Positions 1-8,027 of a stretch of 29,227 nt of DNA are shown piece by piece. The translations under genes were made by a program, and so were the position numbers. The notes under the pieces are model-generated. The model was given only the letters and a program-made list of their open reading frames with translations. It had not been told where the DNA came from and ran no database searches. How positions within the stretch are numbered: position 1 is the stretch's first letter; every line of letters begins with the position of its first letter. Source of the stretch: Deltaproteobacteria bacterium (GTDB lineage Bacteria; SAR324; NAC60-12); NCBI GenBank assembly GCA_002716165.1, contig PAZT01000001.1, positions 9,799 through 39,025 of the forward strand. Reading direction: 5' to 3'.

Positions 1-747
1 GATTCATATGAAAGTCTTAAGGAAGCATTACTGCATGGCGGTATAGCAAACAGACTGAAAGTAAATCTTCATTATATTGATTCCGAATTCCTAACCCCTG
101 AAAATGCATTTGAAAAGTTAGAAAAAATGGACGGTGTGCTGGTTGCACCAGGATTTGGAGAACGCGGTATGGAAGGAAAAATTACTGCCATCCAGATTGC
201 CCGCACAGGCAAAATTCCCTTCTTTGGAATCTGTCTTGGTATGCAGATGGCGATAGTTGAATTTGCACGCAATGTCGTAGGCATTTCAGGAGCTAATTCA
301 GGAGAGTCTAAACCTAATCACATTGAAAATGTAATCGATTTGATGCCTGAACAGGAGGGACATTTGGAAACAGGTGGCACCATGCGCCTAGGGAGCCAAA
401 TTACAGTCCTTAAAAAAGGATCAAGAATTGCCAGAATGTATAACAAAACTACTATTTCAGAACGCCATCGACACCGATATGAGGTAATGAATGAATTTGT
501 TCCCAGACTTGAAAAGGCTGGGTTAAAAATTTCTGGACGTCATCCTGACAGAAATTTAGTAGAAACGATTGAGCTCCCCGAACATCCTTGGTTTGTAGGC
601 TGTCAATTTCATCCTGAACTTCAATCAAAGCCACTGAGACCACATCCAATGTTTTCTTCTTTTATCAAAGCAACATATGATAACAGGCAGTCTCGCTTGA
701 ACGACTTTCCAACTTCAGCAAAAAAAATTAAATCCTCTGTTTTATAG
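1..747 (+). CDS. pyrG: CTP synthase, C-terminal part (5' truncated by window)
   Basis: CTP synthase makes CTP from UTP, ATP and glutamine in the cytoplasm. Only the C-terminal glutamine amidotransferase (class I GATase) domain is present, because frame 1 is open from base 1 and the N-terminal synthase domain lies outside the window. Visible motifs are the oxyanion-loop region VLVAPGFGERG, the nucleophile elbow GICLGMQ with its Cys, the conserved ERHRHRYEV block, and the CQFHPEL segment with the catalytic His and Glu. The oxyanion loop reads APGFG where E. coli has PGGFG. This is a variant I believe occurs in other phyla and not clear damage. The C terminus continues about 20 residues past the usual end with a basic tail. 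The next gene starts 10 bases downstream, so the two are probably co-transcribed. Confidence 0.96.
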   Translation, partial: DSYESLKEALLHGGIANRLKVNLHYIDSEFLTPENAFEKLEKMDGVLVAPGFGERGMEGKITAIQIARTGKIPFFGICLGMQMAIVEFARNVVGISGANSGESKPNHIENVIDLMPEQEGHLETGGTMRLGSQITVLKKGSRIARMYNKTTISERHRHRYEVMNEFVPRLEKAGLKISGRHPDRNLVETIELPEHPWFVGCQFHPELQSKPLRPHPMFSSFIKATYDNRQSRLNDFPTSAKKIKSSVL

Positions 748-757
748 ATAAAAAAAT

Positions 758-1987
758 ATGAAAATATTTTTCTGCATTTTCTTATCATTTATTGTCTTAA
801 CATTGGAACCATTTTCAGGTTCTAAAATATTAATACATGGTATGCCTACAAAAGGATTTAAAGTAACAAACAATACGCTTGATCACCTTATGAGAGAAGG
901 TTTATCAAAAAATATTATAGCAAAAATTGCACTTTTAAAGAACAAAATTTTTAAAAATAGGGATGAATTTATTGATGCAATGCCAAATTCCATTACAACA
1001 ATTGATCAAGAAAGTTTGCTTCGTTATGCCTCAACTGAGAAGATTAAAATACAAGCTGATGAATTTACCACTGATCTTAAACAAAACGCTGCAGTGTTTC
1101 GGGGCAATGTTAAAGGCTTTATTCCTAGGGAAAACATAGAATTGACTACTGCCAAACTTCGCCTAGTTTCAGGAAAAGATACGAACATTGAAAAAATGTT
1201 TGGGGAAGGCGGCGTACAGGCAAAGCAATGGGATAGAGAAATTCGCTCAGATTTTGCGATTTACACACAGGTTAATCTAGAAAATTTTGAAAAAGAAACT
1301 AAAAATTCAAATAAGCTCGCCAAACCTCAACAAACTTTGCAAATGCAAGGAAATGTAATCCTCAAGTCTTCACAAGGCAATGTTAACAGTGACAATGTTA
1401 TTTTGGACCTCCTGAAAAAGCATGCAACACTTGAGGGACTGGATACCAGCAAAGAGGGTCGAATTCGGATTGAGGCAAACTTAAGTGATCTTGAAAAAAA
1501 CCGCATTGAAAAAGGACTTGAACCAGAATCTAAAAATACCATTGAGGCTACTTCTCAAAATTTAGAACCTACTCAAGTTATTCTGTTAGCATCCCGTGCT
1601 GTTCTAGATAATAGTAAGCATCAGGCAATGTTTGAAGGTAATGTTGAAATGGAACGAACTCCGGGCGATCTTTACATACATGCAGGTAAGATTACTTTAT
1701 ATTTAAATGAATCTCAGGAATTACAGTTTATTCAAGCAATACAGGAAGTTTGCTTCGAACAGCCTGGCCGTGTAGCAAAAGCTGATCAGGCAAGCTTTGA
1801 TGAAATCACCCAAACTATTTTACTTGAGGGTAAAGCGGAAGTTCAATCTGGACAATATCATCTTCAGGGAAACTCAATAAATTTGTACCTTGATGTTAAC
1901 AAAGGCATTGCACAGGGCGACAATAAAGCACCCATTCAAATGACAGTGCTGGGAGAACAGGAACCTGCAATCTTTGCCTGTAGATGA
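758..1987 (+). CDS. LptA/OstA-like lipopolysaccharide-transport protein with two OstA regions
   Basis: The product is probably an envelope protein of the Lpt pathway, which carries lipopolysaccharide across the periplasm. A hydrophobic N terminus (about residues 3-22) looks like a signal peptide or membrane anchor. The rest shows repeated OstA-type beta strands of the form x-F-x-G-N-V followed by a strand with an ionic turn: AVFRGNV and its continuation near residues 110-135, LQMQGNVILKSSQGNVNSDN near 195-215, AMFEGNVEME near 290, and ILLEGKAEVQSGQYHLQGN near 355-375. At 409 residues it is about twice the usual LptA length, so it appears to hold two OstA units, or an LptA/LptC-like fusion. 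It sits 10 bases after pyrG and overlaps the FKBP gene by 4 bases (ATGA). Pathway assignment follows family knowledge; the exact role is inferred. Confidence 0.7.
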   Translation: MKIFFCIFLSFIVLTLEPFSGSKILIHGMPTKGFKVTNNTLDHLMREGLSKNIIAKIALLKNKIFKNRDEFIDAMPNSITTIDQESLLRYASTEKIKIQADEFTTDLKQNAAVFRGNVKGFIPRENIELTTAKLRLVSGKDTNIEKMFGEGGVQAKQWDREIRSDFAIYTQVNLENFEKETKNSNKLAKPQQTLQMQGNVILKSSQGNVNSDNVILDLLKKHATLEGLDTSKEGRIRIEANLSDLEKNRIEKGLEPESKNTIEATSQNLEPTQVILLASRAVLDNSKHQAMFEGNVEMERTPGDLYIHAGKITLYLNESQELQFIQAIQEVCFEQPGRVAKADQASFDEITQTILLEGKAEVQSGQYHLQGNSINLYLDVNKGIAQGDNKAPIQMTVLGEQEPAIFACR

Positions 1988-2409
1988 AAATAGGCACCTC
2001 TTCAACAAATCAGCAACAAACTCTAAATATTAATAAAAGACCTCAGTTAGCTCTGGATGCGGCCTTTAAAAAAACTGATTCTGGGATAGATATTTACATC
2101 GAACGCCATGGTCAAGGGGAAAAATCCGTGGAAGGAAGTCGGCTCAAAGTTCACTACGAAGGTTGGCTGGCTGAAGATTACAAAATGTTTGACAGCAGCC
2201 GCTTAAAACGAGTTCCATTTGAGTTTGAACTGGGAAAGGGTAAAGTCATTTCCGGCTGGGACAAAGCTCTAAAAGATGTGCGACAGGGAACTAAAATGCA
2301 GATTAAAATTCCCGCAAAACTCGCATATGGTAGGAATGGTGTTACCTCGATGGGTATTCCTCCTAATGCAGATTTAATCTTTAAAGTTGAGGTCCTTAAA
2401 GTTTCCTGA
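1984..2409 (+). CDS. FKBP-type peptidyl-prolyl cis-trans isomerase
   Basis: This is a single-domain FKBP of 141 residues that catalyses proline isomerisation during protein folding. After a polar N-terminal tail of about 38 residues, the FKBP core carries the family signature in order: VHYEGWL, the FDSS strand, FELGKGKVISGWDKAL with the pocket Trp, IPAKLAYG, and the closing GIPPNADLIFKVEVL. No signal peptide or lipobox is visible, so a cytoplasmic location is expected from this start. The start ATG overlaps the stop of the preceding LptA-like gene as ATGA, which points to translational coupling. The gene is the last of the leftward block and converges on the ParB-like gene. Confidence 0.92.
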   Translation: MKIGTSSTNQQQTLNINKRPQLALDAAFKKTDSGIDIYIERHGQGEKSVEGSRLKVHYEGWLAEDYKMFDSSRLKRVPFEFELGKGKVISGWDKALKDVRQGTKMQIKIPAKLAYGRNGVTSMGIPPNADLIFKVEVLKVS

Positions 2410-2565
2410 TTTTTTATATTCCAAACATACATTTAATTTTTAATATCTATATTTTTTTGAATATTCTTAAAATATTCTGGCAGTCTTTAAGCTAAATTAT
2501 GTATAGCCGGCTAAAAAAAGCATTTAATAATTATGATTACATTAATGTTGATAATAGGTGTTAAA

Positions 2566-3612
2566 TTATTCCTCACTTAAAATAGAAAATAAATCATTCC
2601 AGACATTGACTGTGTTTGCTGAGTCAACTGAATTTAGTACATTCATCAAATAATATCTAAGTTCATCTACAGAACTAAATTTCATTTTTAGAGCAAGTTC
2701 ATCTTTTTCAAAATACTGATCACTTTCCAAGGTTATCTTATCCGCAAGTTTAAGGCTTTTTTTCCCTTGGTCAAATCTTTTTTGCATTTTACTAAGTTCT
2801 GGATAACGCAAGGAATGAAGCTTTTGTTTTAATAAACGATAACGTACAGGACCTTGAATATTTGATTCTTTTATAAATATTTGTATTTCAGGGGAATTCA
2901 AAATTTCAGAAACTTTTGTTTCTTGCAAACGAATTACTTCATCCAGAACCTGAAGTAGGTTCCGCCATTTTTTACCTTTAACTTCCATTTTTTCAGCAAG
3001 CCTTAAAACAGAGTGAAAATCTGAACCTGAAAATTTCAGCAGTGGAATGAGGTCTTCATATTCCATACTACTAATAATAGAACCTCGAAAAGGTGATTTA
3101 GCATGTTGTTTAGATTTTAACAGTTTTCTTTGCAAGTCCATTAACTGGCTAGTAAGTCGCATCGATGACGTCAGACCAAGAATGGGAAACACCTGAAAAG
3201 TAATTTCATTTTTCGAAAAACCTAAATTACTTAGCATATTCAAAACTCTACAGAGCTGTATACCTGGGAAACTGTTATGATCTACAGAAAGTGTTTCCAA
3301 CTTTATTTTGGCAACATCTTTTATCGAAATTTTTTCGGGAATTATAAGGCACGGCAATAGTTCCTGCAAAAATTCTTCACCAGATTTTTCTTGGACATAC
3401 TTAAGCCAGCTTAGTCTTTTAAAACCATCTATTAATATAAATTTTGAAGCATCCACTTGCTGCACCAAAAAAGGAAGGCGAATTCCATCTTGCTTAATGG
3501 AATTTCTATCACATTCTAACAATTCGCTAGGGAACCAGTTAAATTTACCGTTGAGATCATCAAGCTGGTTTATATAAAGATTTTTAAGTATCCATTCATT
3601 TTTAATTTTCAT
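2566..3612 (-). CDS. Orphan ParB-like (ParB/Spo0J N-terminal domain) protein
   Basis: The N-terminal 110 residues look like the ParB/Spo0J nucleotide-binding fold. A segment SIKQDGIRLPFLVQQV corresponds to the 'I..nGi..P..V' strand, and FILIDGFKRLSWLKYV corresponds to the ParB box 'y.li.G.rRl.A'. A helical region follows, with a helix-turn-helix-like stretch LSNLGFSKNEITFQVFPILG around residues 128-147. The remaining 200 residues are Lys/Glu-rich and helical, with no motif I recognise. Length is 348 residues. No ParA ATPase gene is adjacent and I see no parS-like sites, so a role in chromosome segregation is not supported by context; it may be a DNA-binding regulator. The gene is divergent from the VKOR-like gene and has no clear ribosome-binding site. 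Confidence 0.6.
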   Translation of the reverse strand: MKIKNEWILKNLYINQLDDLNGKFNWFPSELLECDRNSIKQDGIRLPFLVQQVDASKFILIDGFKRLSWLKYVQEKSGEEFLQELLPCLIIPEKISIKDVAKIKLETLSVDHNSFPGIQLCRVLNMLSNLGFSKNEITFQVFPILGLTSSMRLTSQLMDLQRKLLKSKQHAKSPFRGSIISSMEYEDLIPLLKFSGSDFHSVLRLAEKMEVKGKKWRNLLQVLDEVIRLQETKVSEILNSPEIQIFIKESNIQGPVRYRLLKQKLHSLRYPELSKMQKRFDQGKKSLKLADKITLESDQYFEKDELALKMKFSSVDELRYYLMNVLNSVDSANTVNVWNDLFSILSEE

Positions 3613-3722
3613 TATTTTTTCTAAGGAAGGAATTTTGCACAGCCATCAGGATTTAAAATAGTTATTTTTAAGTATTAGCAAACTCAGTTCCAGATTCAAG
3701 ACTAGAAAAAAATTTTACGGGT

Positions 3723-4133
3723 ATGCCAGATTCAGCATTTATAAGCTTAATTGCGGTAGGTGGTGCTGCACTTTTTGGACTTCATGGCGCATTAGGTCTT
3801 ACTCTTAAACATCATTATTTCAGGAATAACTACTTAAACTACGGCTGCGATAAGATTGTCTCATCAAAGAAGGAATATACCTCAATATTTTCTTTAGCCA
3901 GCACGGCAGTTATATTTTACTGTATTGTACTTTTTTTTCTGATTCTAGGAATATACAATGGTGAAATTCACATCCTTTTGCTGAATACAGCGATGATCGT
4001 GGCTCTGCTTGCTACAGGTTATTACGTTTTTAAGATGTTTTTTAGATTGCGTGTCATTTGTATTGGCTGCATTAGAGTCCATCTGGCAAACCTGATGATG
4101 TCTTCTGCTATGCTGTTTTATAACTTACATTAG
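3723..4133 (+). CDS. VKOR-like integral membrane protein (disulfide-forming type)
   Basis: This 136-residue membrane protein resembles the vitamin K epoxide reductase family, which reoxidises DsbA-like partners with quinones. There are about four hydrophobic segments (roughly residues 5-27, 55-77, 83-105 and 111-133). After the first comes GCDKIVSSKKEY, matching the VKOR 'C-D-x-V-x-x-S' loop with Cys42. The last contains CIGC (Cys113 and Cys116), matching the quinone-side CXXC. The Cys42-to-CXXC spacing is close to that in bacterial VKORs. The other loop Cys, normally about six residues before Cys42, is absent (the stretch reads RNNYLNYGC), so electron relay may differ. Translation start is uncertain because there is only a weak purine-rich stretch upstream. 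A DsbA-like protein is encoded far downstream at 26493-27134. Confidence 0.6.
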   Translation: MPDSAFISLIAVGGAALFGLHGALGLTLKHHYFRNNYLNYGCDKIVSSKKEYTSIFSLASTAVIFYCIVLFFLILGIYNGEIHILLLNTAMIVALLATGYYVFKMFFRLRVICIGCIRVHLANLMMSSAMLFYNLH

Positions 4134-4288
4134 TATTCAACCTTCCTGAAACACATTTTTTTAAAAATGTAAAATCCTGCGAGTGAACTATTTTAAGTCC
4201 TCTTCTTAAAAAGAATTTTTTCTTAAGGAATAATAACCAAAAAAATCATTTTTGTTTGTTCTAAACGCGTATGATTTTCTTTAAGAAA

Positions 4289-4317
4289 TTGTTTTGTAAA
4301 AACATATTTGATAATAT
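4289..4317 (+). promoter_or_regulatory. Candidate sigma-70-like promoter of the gcvP operon
   Basis: A TTGTTT box at 4289-4294 is followed after 17 bases by TAATAT at 4312-4317, leaving a leader of roughly 40 bases before the gcvP ATG. The region is very AT-rich, so chance matches are likely. I looked at the whole 232-base gap for a glycine riboswitch and saw no conserved core. Confidence 0.3.
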
Positions 4318-4365
4318 TTATGTTTTAATAATTCCATTTATAAGTAACTTTAATAATAATTAAGT

Positions 4366-7299
4366 ATGTCATCATTTTCATCTGGTTCAAAAAATAATCG
4401 CCTGAGCCTAAAGGATCTCGAGCAAAATGATCGTTTTATACACCGTCACATCGGCCCATCAGAAAATGAGATTTTTCAGATGCTTGATGCGCTGGGAATG
4501 TCTTCACTGGATGATTTGATAGACAAGGTAGTGCCGGATTCAATACGTATGTCTGGGGAACTGAAACTCCCTGAAAGCCGTACTGAAACAGATGTAATAA
4601 ATCAGCTGCATGGAATGGCCAAACGCAATAAATTGGCAAAATCTATGATAGGCATGGGCTATCACAATATAATTCTTCCAGGAGTAATTCAGCGAAACAT
4701 TCTCGAAAACCCTGGCTGGTATACAGCATATACCCCTTATCAGCCGGAGGTTTCTCAGGGTCGTCTGGAAGCCCTTCTGAATTTTCAGCAGATGATAATT
4801 GATCTCACAGGTATGGAGATCGCTAACGCTTCTCTTCTGGATGAGGCAACGGCTGCAGCAGAAGCAATGACGTTCTGTAAGCGAGTTTCTCGTAGCAAAA
4901 GTATGCGTTTTTTTGTGGCTGATGACTGTCATCCACAAACTATTGATGTATTAAAAACAAGAGCTGAGCCTATGAGTATTGAACTTGTGGTGGGGAGTTT
5001 GGACCAACAGTTTGGCACTCCAGATGAATCTTTATTCGGTGCCCTAATCCAAAATCCAGGGACTTTCGGAGAAATCCATGATATTGACGATCTAATATCA
5101 AAATGGCATGAATCCGAAACACTTGTAAGTGTTGCTTCAGATCTGATGAGCCTCGTTTTAATCAAGCCTCCCGGAGAATCAGGTGCAGATGTTGTTATTG
5201 GAAGCACTCAGCGATTTGGAGTCCCAATGGGGTTTGGCGGTCCTCATGCCGCATACTTTGCTGCACGAGAAAAAAATATGAGAAGTGTTCCCGGAAGAAT
5301 AATCGGAGTCTCAATTGATCGCAGGGGAAACACAGCATTACGAATGGCTCTTCAAACTAGAGAACAGCACATTCGCAGAGAAAAAGCCACAAGCAACATC
5401 TGTACGGCACAAGTTTTACTTGGAGTCATTGCAGGTTGTTACGCAGTATATCATGGTCAGGAGGGACTAAGAATTATCTCAATGCGTATACATAGAATGA
5501 CTAGTATTCTTGCAGAAGGCATAAAGAGTTTTGGAATATTAGTGGAAAATAAATATTTTTTTGATACTTTAACTGTTTTAGCAGATAAGAATAGTAAAGA
5601 AATTTACGAAAAAGCGTTAGCTAAAGGAATTAACCTTAGAAATATTGGAAGAAACAAATTAGGAATCACACTGGATGAAACCACAACCACAGAAGATATT
5701 CAAATTCTGTGGGAAATTTTTTCCGAAAGTAATGATCTTCCATCGATCAAAGAAATAGATTCAGATTTTATTAGTGGGAAAAAATACAGTGGGATTCCAC
5801 AAAAACTTATTAGGATTTCAGATTTTTTAACTCACCCTGTTTTTCATTTGTACCAATCGGAAACAGCAATGCTTCGTTACCTGCGAAAGTTACAGGATAA
5901 GGATATTGCGCTGGACAAATCAATGATTCCACTTGGTTCATGCACGATGAAGCTCAACGCAACTTCGGAAATGGTCCCCATCAGCTGGCCAGAATTTTCC
6001 AATATACATCCATTTGCTCCTATAAATCAGACAGAAGGATACATGAAGCTGATCAGTGATCTAGAAAATTATCTGATAAAAATAACTGGATTTGATGTAG
6101 TTTCTATGCAGCCAAATTCAGGAGCACAGGGCGAATATGCGGGTTTATTGGCTATTCACAACTATCATAAATCTCGAGGTGATGGACACCGAAATGTTTG
6201 CCTGATTCCCAGCTCAGCCCACGGAACAAATCCTGCCAGTGCAACAATGACAAGCATGAAAAGTATAATCGTGAAGTGTGATGAAAATGGAAACATAGAT
6301 GTTAATAACCTGATTGAACTCGCGGAAAAAAATGCAGAAAACCTAGCCGCACTGATGATTACCTATCCCTCTACCCATGGGGTATTTGAGGAAAGCTTAA
6401 TCCATATTTGCGAAATTATTCATAATAAAGGAGGACAGGTTTACATGGATGGAGCAAACCTGAACGCTCTGATGGGGATCGCTCAGCCAGGAAAATTGGG
6501 GCCAGATGTATTGCATATGAATCTTCACAAAACCTTTTGTATTCCTCATGGAGGTGGAGGACCCGGAATGGGGCCAATTGGCATGAAGTCTCATCTCGCC
6601 AAATTTGCACCAAATCACTGTGTGGTGCAAATTAAAGATCTCCCTAAGGAAAATACAGCAGTTTCTGCTGCTCCATGGGGCAGTCCGGGAATCTTACCCA
6701 TTTCATGGGTCTATATCCAGCTTATGGGAGGCTGTGGTCTGAAGAAATCTTCTCAGGTTGCTATACTTAACGCGAATTACCTTGCCATGAGATTAAATGA
6801 ACATTTTCCCATAGTCTATACAGGAAAAAATGGACTAGTCGCCCATGAATGTATAATTGATGTAAGACCACTAAGGGCAGATACTGGAATATCTGAAGAA
6901 GATATTGCTAAAAGATTGATAGACTATGGATTTCATGCTCCGACTATGTCATGGCCTGTTGCTGGTACCTTGATGATTGAGCCTACCGAAAGTGAGCCGA
7001 AATCTGAGCTTGATCGCTTTTGTGAGGCCATGATTTCAATCCGTAAGGAAGCAGATCGAGTTCTTAAAGGGGAGTGGGACAAAACAGACAACCCGCTTAA
7101 AAATTCTCCTCATCCTGCAGATGATCTCACAGACACTAAATGGAACCATTGTTATTCACAAGAAACTGCTTTCTACCCACTAGCCTCAATTCGCCAAAAT
7201 AAGTACTGGCCTCCTTCAGCACGCGTTGATAATGTCCATGGTGATCGAAATGTCTTTTGTTCTTGCCCACCACTGGAAATTTATGAGGATGAGGAGTGA
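4366..7299 (+). CDS. gcvP: Glycine dehydrogenase (decarboxylating), fused P-protein
   Basis: This is the P-protein of the glycine cleavage system, a pyridoxal-phosphate enzyme that decarboxylates glycine and passes the aminomethyl group to lipoyl H-protein. At 977 residues it is the long single-chain form, with both homologous halves on one polypeptide. The N-terminal FIHRHIGPSENE opening is typical. The cofactor site NLHKTFCIPHGGGGPGMGP lies around residues 720-738, with the Schiff-base Lys at 722. Family segments such as ANASLLDEATAAAEAM and PLGSCTMKLN are also intact. No gcvT or gcvH gene is in the window. The start lacks a Shine-Dalgarno sequence. Its stop overlaps the GTG start of the next gene by 4 bases, so it heads a co-transcribed run of six genes. 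Confidence 0.97.
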   Translation: MSSFSSGSKNNRLSLKDLEQNDRFIHRHIGPSENEIFQMLDALGMSSLDDLIDKVVPDSIRMSGELKLPESRTETDVINQLHGMAKRNKLAKSMIGMGYHNIILPGVIQRNILENPGWYTAYTPYQPEVSQGRLEALLNFQQMIIDLTGMEIANASLLDEATAAAEAMTFCKRVSRSKSMRFFVADDCHPQTIDVLKTRAEPMSIELVVGSLDQQFGTPDESLFGALIQNPGTFGEIHDIDDLISKWHESETLVSVASDLMSLVLIKPPGESGADVVIGSTQRFGVPMGFGGPHAAYFAAREKNMRSVPGRIIGVSIDRRGNTALRMALQTREQHIRREKATSNICTAQVLLGVIAGCYAVYHGQEGLRIISMRIHRMTSILAEGIKSFGILVENKYFFDTLTVLADKNSKEIYEKALAKGINLRNIGRNKLGITLDETTTTEDIQILWEIFSESNDLPSIKEIDSDFISGKKYSGIPQKLIRISDFLTHPVFHLYQSETAMLRYLRKLQDKDIALDKSMIPLGSCTMKLNATSEMVPISWPEFSNIHPFAPINQTEGYMKLISDLENYLIKITGFDVVSMQPNSGAQGEYAGLLAIHNYHKSRGDGHRNVCLIPSSAHGTNPASATMTSMKSIIVKCDENGNIDVNNLIELAEKNAENLAALMITYPSTHGVFEESLIHICEIIHNKGGQVYMDGANLNALMGIAQPGKLGPDVLHMNLHKTFCIPHGGGGPGMGPIGMKSHLAKFAPNHCVVQIKDLPKENTAVSAAPWGSPGILPISWVYIQLMGGCGLKKSSQVAILNANYLAMRLNEHFPIVYTGKNGLVAHECIIDVRPLRADTGISEEDIAKRLIDYGFHAPTMSWPVAGTLMIEPTESEPKSELDRFCEAMISIRKEADRVLKGEWDKTDNPLKNSPHPADDLTDTKWNHCYSQETAFYPLASIRQNKYWPPSARVDNVHGDRNVFCSCPPLEIYEDEE

Positions 7300-8027
7300 G
7301 TTATACTAATCAATGCGGTTTCATTTACAGCCTGCCTTTTGAGGAATACAAGATTCTGCCTGGACTGAACCAGTCGAAACTTAGGAAACTTCTTTCATCA
7401 CCTATAAAACAAAAGCAAGGGGACCAGATACAGCAGGCAATGAATTTTGGAAACGCCGGCCACTGTCTCCTATTAGAGCCTCATAAGTTTGCAGAACTTT
7501 ATGTCTGTGCTCCAAAAGGTTTACAAAGGCGTGGAAAAAAAGGGAGGAAATATTGGGAAGAGTTTTGTGAACTTAACAAAGGAAAAAATGTGCTTGACTC
7601 AACTGAATGGGAACGATTACAAAAAATTCTCAATGTTTTCCAAATTAATCCCAAGATCAGACGATTTTGGAAACATGGCGAGACAGAAGTTTCAATGTTC
7701 TGGGAGGATACAGAATTGGATTTGGAATGCAAGGCAAGGATGGACTGGTTTGATACTGATTCTATGAAAATTGTTGACCTTAAATTCACAAACAACATAG
7801 CAAGATTTTCCAATCAAAAACTAATGGATCAGCATTTTTCAGTACAAGCTGCATGGTACAGAAGAGGTGTTTACAATCTCACAGGTAGTAAATGTGACTT
7901 TTTATTTGTCTTTGTAGAAAAATATTCTCCACACATTATCGGTGTTATACAAGCCAGCGAACAAATTATAATGCACGGAGAACAGGCAATACTAAATGCT
8001 ACAAAAAGATATATTAAGAAAACATGA
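7296..8027 (+). CDS. RecE-like / DUF3799-type PD-(D/E)XK exonuclease
   Basis: This is probably a 5'-3' double-strand DNA exonuclease of the exonuclease VIII (RecE C-terminal) class. Over 243 residues the order of motifs fits: an N-terminal LPGLNQSKLRKLLSSP segment, MNFGNAGHCLLLEP with His56, a Glu at 131 (ETEVSMFW), CKARMDWF with Asp150, the core IVDLKFT with Asp161 and Lys163, and the QAAWYRRG motif (Gln184, Tyr188). All PD-(D/E)XK ligands seem present, so activity is plausible. The start is GTG at 7296, overlapping the gcvP stop as GTGA, and its stop overlaps the next ATG as ATGA. Phage RecE is normally paired with the annealase RecT; none is here and no phage genes surround it. Family assignment is from motif memory. 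Confidence 0.72.
   Translation: MSYTNQCGFIYSLPFEEYKILPGLNQSKLRKLLSSPIKQKQGDQIQQAMNFGNAGHCLLLEPHKFAELYVCAPKGLQRRGKKGRKYWEEFCELNKGKNVLDSTEWERLQKILNVFQINPKIRRFWKHGETEVSMFWEDTELDLECKARMDWFDTDSMKIVDLKFTNNIARFSNQKLMDQHFSVQAAWYRRGVYNLTGSKCDFLFVFVEKYSPHIIGVIQASEQIIMHGEQAILNATKRYIKKT

Noticed and set aside
2459..2477. Hairpin GAATATT/AATATTC as terminator between the convergent genes
   Set aside because: The T run precedes the stem on the plus strand, and A residues follow it on the minus strand, so it fits a terminator on neither.
4134..4365. Glycine riboswitch before gcvP
   Set aside because: The leader is AT-rich with short hairpins only. None of the conserved riboswitch core sequences is present.
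4436..5207. Antisense reading frames of 67-132 residues inside gcvP
   Set aside because: They are reverse-strand shadows of an intact, highly conserved gene.
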